DNA from: JBMDXB01 sp048594975
GTDB lineage: Bacteria; Acidobacteriota; Vicinamibacteria; Vicinamibacterales; 2-12-FULL-66-21
Direction of reading: 5' to 3'
NCBI GenBank assembly: GCA_048594975.1
Contig: JBMDXQ010000141.1
Coordinates: forward strand, 62,001 to 126,000
DNA: 64,000 nucleotides
The position numbers were made by a program, and so were the translations under genes. The notes beneath the pieces were generated by a model, which was not told the DNA's origin, did no database searches, and worked only from the letters and a program-made list of their open reading frames with translations. Positions 60,301 through 64,000 of the stretch are shown one piece after another (within the stretch, counting starts at the first letter, position 1; the number at the start of each line of letters is the position of its first letter).

Positions 60301-61649
60301 TTCGCACCCCGGGGCACGATCTTCAGCACCACGCGGCTCTCGGGTGTGAAGTAGGTCCTGGCCACGCGCTGCACGTCCTCGGCGGTGGTGTTCATGAAGA
60401 TGTCGAACTCGGCGTCGGCAGTCTTGATGTCGTCGTGGATGGTCACGGCGTGCCCGAGGTGCGACGCCTTGTCCTTGTTCGACTCGCGGGTGAAGATGTA
60501 GTCGCGCGCGAACTGGTTCTTCGCCTGCTGCAGCTCCGCGGCGCTGATCGGCTCGCGGCGCAGCCGGTCCAGCTCCCCGATGAGCGCGACAATCGTCTCG
60601 TCGGTCGACTTGGTCGGATGGACGATGGCCACGGCGTAGAACAGGTTCGGGTGCTCGATGATGTTGCCGCCGCCGAAGGCGGCGAGCGCCAGCTGCTCGT
60701 CGTAGACGAGCTTCTTGTAGATGCGCGAGCTCTGGCCGTCGGACAGCACCTTCGAGGCGATGTGCAGCGGGTAGGAATCCGGGTGCCCGTCGAAGGTGAT
60801 GTGGTGCGCCACGACCACCGCCGGCAGCTCCCAGCTCTCCTCGACGGTCACGCGTTTCTCTTTCGTCTGCGGCGGCTCCTTCGGAATGTCGCGCGGCACT
60901 TCGTGCGCCGCCTTCGCTACCCGCCCCAGGTACTGCGCGACGTAGCCGCGCGCCTCCTTCGTGTCGAAATCACCGACCAGCACCAGCGTGGCGTTCGCGG
61001 GCACGTAGTAGGTCCGGAAGAATTCGCGGACGTCCTCGATCGAGGCCGCCTCCAGGTCCTTCATGCTGCCGATCGTCGGGTGCTTGTAGGGATGAATGGT
61101 GAACGCATGGTCGTAGATGATCTCGTTCAGCCGGCCGTACGGCTGGTTGTCGATGCGCATCCGCCGTTCTTCCTTGACCACCTCGCGCTCGGTCTTGAAG
61201 ACCGACTCCTCGATGCGCAGCGAGGCCATCCGGTCGGCCTCCAGCCAGAGCACGAGCGGCAGGTACTGCGCCGGCACGGTCTGCCAGAACACCGTCGAGT
61301 CCTCGTTCGTGTAGGCGTTGCTCTGGCCGCCGACGCTCGAGATGTACGACGGGTGCCCCTCCGACTCCACGTTCTTCGAACCCTTGAACATCATGTGTTC
61401 GAACAGGTGCGCGAACCCGGTACGGCCCGGCTTCTCGTTCTTCGATCCGACGTGGTACCAGATTTCGGCGTGCACGATCGGCGTCGAGTGGTCCTCGAGG
61501 TAGACCACCTGCAGGCCGTTGGGCAGCCGCTCCATCGTGTAGTCGAACTTCGGCGGCCGCGTGGCCGCGGCGGGGGACGGTTGCAGGGCGACGATCGCGA
61601 GCAGCACGAGCAATGCCGCGCCGGCCAGTGGTCGGAATGCGTGTTTCAT
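60297..61649 (-). CDS. M16 family zinc peptidase, catalytic
   Basis: A 450-residue secreted peptidase with a signal peptide (about 1-29) and a complete inverted zinc motif HLFEH (81-85), with the downstream glutamate in EREVVKEERR near 154-163. The second half has SSRIYKKLVYDEQLA, typical of M16. It probably cuts peptides in the periplasm as a heterodimer with the next gene product. The 4-base overlaps with lpxD and with the non-catalytic partner show one transcript. Joint placement inside a lipid A operon is unusual. Confidence 0.95.
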   Translation of the reverse strand: MKHAFRPLAGAALLVLLAIVALQPSPAAATRPPKFDYTMERLPNGLQVVYLEDHSTPIVHAEIWYHVGSKNEKPGRTGFAHLFEHMMFKGSKNVESEGHPSYISSVGGQSNAYTNEDSTVFWQTVPAQYLPLVLWLEADRMASLRIEESVFKTEREVVKEERRMRIDNQPYGRLNEIIYDHAFTIHPYKHPTIGSMKDLEAASIEDVREFFRTYYVPANATLVLVGDFDTKEARGYVAQYLGRVAKAAHEVPRDIPKEPPQTKEKRVTVEESWELPAVVVAHHITFDGHPDSYPLHIASKVLSDGQSSRIYKKLVYDEQLALAAFGGGNIIEHPNLFYAVAIVHPTKSTDETIVALIGELDRLRREPISAAELQQAKNQFARDYIFTRESNKDKASHLGHAVTIHDDIKTADAEFDIFMNTTAEDVQRVARTYFTPESRVVLKIVPRGAK

Positions 61650-62701
61650 GTCGGTCTGTTTCGATTATACGGGGTCTGCGTGATCCGGTCTTCGAGCTCC
61701 GCCAGCCGGCGCTGCAGGTCCGCAACGCTCTTCTTCAACTCGGGAAGGCGGCGGAAGACCGCTGAGCACTTCAGCCAGTCCCGGTTTGGAATGGCCGGGT
61801 AACCCGACACGAACGCGCCCGCGTCGACGGAGTTCGGGATGCCGCTCTGCGCCGTGGCGACGACCCCTTTGCCCAGCGTCAGGTGGCCCGCGACGCCCAC
61901 CTGCCCGGCCAGCGTCACGTCGTCTTCGAGGGTCGAGCTCCCGGCGATCCCGACCTGCGCCGCGAGCAGCACGTTGCGGCCGACGGTCACGCCGTGCGCC
62001 ACCTGGACGAGGTTGTCGATCTTCGTGCCCGCGCCGATGCGCGTCTCGCCGACCGCGGGCCGATCGATCGTCGCGTTCGCGCCGACCTCGACGTCGTCCT
62101 CGATCACCACGCCGCCGACCTGAGGGATCTTCTGGTGCGTGCCGTCGGACGCGCGCGCGAAGCCGAACCCGTCGCTGCCGATGACCGCGCCGTCCTGGAT
62201 GACCACGCGGTGCCCGATTCGCACGCGCTCGCGGATCGAGACGCCCGCATGGACGACGCAGTCCTCGCCGAGCTCGGCGTCACGGCCGACGACCACGTGC
62301 GCGTACAGAATCGTGCGGGCGCCGATTCGCGCGCCGGACCCGACGACGGCGAACGGCCCGACGGAAGCCTCGGGCGCCACCACCGCTCCCGCGTCGACAC
62401 ACGCCAGCGCGTGCACGCCCGGAGCGGGGCGCCAGGCGTCCATGAACAGCGCCACCGCCCGGGCGAACGCGAGGTAGGGATGGCGCGTCCGCAGCATCGC
62501 GCACGACGCCGCCGGTGCCTGCTCGCCGAGGATCACCGCCGAGGCGCGCGTGGCGCGCAGCTCCGCGGAGTACTTGGGGTTGGCGAAAAACGTCAGGTCG
62601 CCGGGCCCGGCGTCCTCGATCCCGGCGACGCGGCGCACGTCGATCTCACCATCGCCTTCCAGGCGGCAGTCGAGGCGCGCGGCAACGTCCTGGAGCTTCA
62701 A
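61646..62701 (-). CDS. lpxD: UDP-3-O-(3-hydroxyacyl)glucosamine N-acyltransferase LpxD
   Basis: A 351-residue acyltransferase for the third step of lipid A synthesis. It has the N-terminal uridine-binding domain (GIEDAGPGDLTFFANPKY), a left-handed beta-helix of hexapeptide repeats (IGARTILYAHVVVG, VVIQDGAVIGSDGFGF, ATIDRPAVGETRIGAGTKID) with the catalytic His in QVAHGVTVG, and a C-terminal helix (KKSVADLQRRLAELE). It is the first gene of the seven-gene operon ending at 54626. Its start is near an array of short words at 62718-62799, which may hold the promoter. Confidence 0.96.
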   Translation of the reverse strand: MKLQDVAARLDCRLEGDGEIDVRRVAGIEDAGPGDLTFFANPKYSAELRATRASAVILGEQAPAASCAMLRTRHPYLAFARAVALFMDAWRPAPGVHALACVDAGAVVAPEASVGPFAVVGSGARIGARTILYAHVVVGRDAELGEDCVVHAGVSIRERVRIGHRVVIQDGAVIGSDGFGFARASDGTHQKIPQVGGVVIEDDVEVGANATIDRPAVGETRIGAGTKIDNLVQVAHGVTVGRNVLLAAQVGIAGSSTLEDDVTLAGQVGVAGHLTLGKGVVATAQSGIPNSVDAGAFVSGYPAIPNRDWLKCSAVFRRLPELKKSVADLQRRLAELEDRITQTPYNRNRPT

Positions 62702-62717
62702 TCTTCCGAGTATACGG

Positions 62718-62799
62718 CACTCTCATGGTGCCGACGTGCTCGGTGCTCGGGGAGGTGCACGGTGCCCGTGCAGCGTGCTGTGCACGTGCACCGCAAGTG
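62718..62799. repeat. Short-word array with inverted arm between tandem genes
   Basis: GTGCTCGGTGCTCGGGG and GGTGCACGGTGCCCGTGCA are followed by GTGCTGTGCACGTGCAC, with a period of about 7-8 and a GTGCACGTGCAC palindrome. The array starts at the TGA of the minus-strand gene at 62800. It is in the leader of lpxD. Confidence 0.65.
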
Positions 62800-63498
62800 T
62801 CACGTCACGGCGGTGCGCTGAAAAAAGGTGGCGAGGTGCTCGAGGCGCAGCCGCACGGCGATGTCGTTGACGTGCTGCTCGCGCGAGGCGGGATCGAGCG
62901 TGACGGCGCGGCGCAGCTCGGTGAGCGGCTCGCGCGGCTCCGTCCGCCAGGTGGTGACGTCCAGCCCCTGCCGCGCGCCGCGCAGCGAGAGGTAATGGCC
63001 GACGACCCGGAAGGCGAAGTAGTAGAGCAGCAGGTTCGGCCCGGGGACGGGGACGAGGACGAAGGAGGCCAGCAGCCCGAGGGCGTCGAAGATCAGCCAG
63101 AACTGGTGCTTGTCGAAATCGCGACCGAGCTGGCGGCGCATGATCTCGATCGCGGCTGCCCCCTCGACGTCGTCGGGATGATAGAGGCAGGCTTCGGGCT
63201 GGCGGCGCAGGTGCCAGAGCAGGCGCTGTTCCGCGATGCTCTCCGCGACCCAGCGCAGCAGCCGGCCGCGCAGCCGTCCCAGCCAGCCGCGGCTGCCGCG
63301 CTCGGCACGCGAGACGCGGCGCTCGCGCTCGGCTTCCGCGATCATCTGGTGGAACTTCACCCGGAGCCGGCGCAGCGCGTCGTGCACCAGGGGAACGACC
63401 CCGCGCGGCCGTTCGAAGTCGGGCTCCGGCGGATCGTCCGGCACCTCGCAGTAGAGCTCGTAGCGGTCGCTGCCGATCGGCACGAGGAAGACGTCCAC
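62800..63498 (-). CDS. Hypothetical membrane protein, K+/H+ exchange-related-like
   Basis: A 232-residue protein with a cytoplasmic N-terminal part (VFLVPIGSDRYELYCEVPDD, then basic helices) and a membrane hairpin near 140-170 (FDALGLLASFVLVPVPGPNL, LLYYFAFRVVGHYLSLRGA). The MDVFLVPIG start and the P-G-P-N/YYF/R/GH-YLS-GA block resemble the Mit_KHE1 family of mitochondrial potassium/proton exchange-related proteins, but this is by eye and weak. Ion transport is therefore only a hint. It has no operon partner; its end is marked by the array before lpxD. Confidence 0.65.
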   Translation of the reverse strand: MDVFLVPIGSDRYELYCEVPDDPPEPDFERPRGVVPLVHDALRRLRVKFHQMIAEAERERRVSRAERGSRGWLGRLRGRLLRWVAESIAEQRLLWHLRRQPEACLYHPDDVEGAAAIEIMRRQLGRDFDKHQFWLIFDALGLLASFVLVPVPGPNLLLYYFAFRVVGHYLSLRGARQGLDVTTWRTEPREPLTELRRAVTLDPASREQHVNDIAVRLRLEHLATFFQRTAVT

Positions 63499-63554
63499 AG
63501 GCTTTGACTACGATAGCATCCCGCGTACCGTTCGTTTGTTCTATCATCCGCTCC

Positions 63555-64000
63555 ATGTTGCGGGTCCTGCTCGCCCTCGCGCTGGCGGCCACCCAGTCGG
63601 CAGACCCGCTGACGCTGGAGCTGCGCGTCTTCGACGGCCCCATCGAGGTGACCTCGGAGAGCCGTGTCGCGGTGTACCGCTCCGGCGAGCGCACCGACGC
63701 CCTCGCGCGGTGCTCGCCGCGCAGCCGACGCATCAACCTGCGGCTTCCGCCCGGCTTCTACGACGCGCAGGCCATCAGGGAACGCGACGGCCACATCCTG
63801 GCCATCCGCTGGGCGGAGCGGCTCGCGGTGATGGCCTACCCGGACGAAGGCGGCCGACACCTGGAGGTCATCAACCTCAAGTCAGGCTTCGGCGCGCTGC
63901 AGGTGCGCGGCCGAGCCGCGCCGCCGCCTGAAGTGTCGCTCTACGCCACCGGCGTTCGCGACAGGACCGTGGCGGAGCCGGTGCCGGGCGACGGCTACGC
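63555..64000 (+). CDS. Secreted hypothetical protein, cut by window edge
   Basis: The first 148 codons of a secreted protein. A signal peptide (MLRVLLALALAATQSA) is followed by a beta-rich part (LTLELRVFDGPIEVTSESRV, LPPGFYDAQAIRERDGHILA, LEVINLKSGFGALQVRG). The pattern of a small carboxypeptidase-regulatory-like fold is suggested but not certain. The family is not recognised. The rest is outside the window. Confidence 0.6.
   Translation, partial: MLRVLLALALAATQSADPLTLELRVFDGPIEVTSESRVAVYRSGERTDALARCSPRSRRINLRLPPGFYDAQAIRERDGHILAIRWAERLAVMAYPDEGGRHLEVINLKSGFGALQVRGRAAPPPEVSLYATGVRDRTVAEPVPGDGY

Overview
The window is very GC-rich and looks like chromosomal DNA of a diderm, free-living bacterium. 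I infer Acidobacteriota, most likely the Vicinamibacteria (subdivision 6) or a close relative. The pointers are PadR regulators beside ADOP-type ABC permeases, a TonB receptor with an N-terminal carboxypeptidase-regulatory domain, many secreted M28/M14/M16/M64/S9 peptidases, and lpxD and lpxB. No rRNA, tRNA, phage or CRISPR was seen. The only mobile DNA is a decayed IS256-type element near 32.4-32.9 kb.

Layout. 0-4.3 kb: a PadR regulator with a perfect operator and a frameshifted, incomplete ADOP permease, then an operon of a TPR membrane protein, a membrane-domain/kinase-like fusion and a calcineurin-like phosphoesterase lipoprotein. 4.3-18 kb: M28 and M14 peptidases around a histone-H1-like protein, a TAXI-type TRAP transporter flanked by two copies of a structured repeat, EttA, an ABC exporter and a HAD phosphatase. 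18-25.6 kb: a TonB receptor, a zinc metallopeptidase, a DUF2264 protein, debris of two genes and a second M28 peptidase. 25.6-33 kb: ChaN-like, YceI, TerC, a swivel-first aconitase-family hydratase, ApaG, Aat, a Usp protein and the IS remnant. 33-44 kb: ferredoxin, threonine-dehydrogenase-like SDR, M64 peptidase, rhomboid, DUF892, YqgE, UdgX, QueG and AcnA. 44-51 kb: a glucan-use cluster (TonB receptor, GH3, glucoamylase-like). 51-64 kb: a second PadR with an internally deleted ADOP permease, an S9 peptidase, two tiny hydrophilic proteins, and a seven-gene minus-strand operon lpxD - M16 - M16 - lpxB - unknown - matrixin - beta-barrel.

The most unusual signal lies between genes. At about ten junctions there are arrays of degenerate 6-8 base words (14 = 2x7 at one site). 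They start at or inside a stop codon and are usually matched by a reverse-complement arm. Each junction has its own word, and almost every convergent gene pair has an array. The clearest is at 4281-4489, where the arms match at 44 of 46 positions; at 32311-33025 an IS remnant sits between the arms. I know of no named repeat family like this and rank it first for follow-up. Second is the kinase-like/phosphoesterase envelope operon at 1103-4289.
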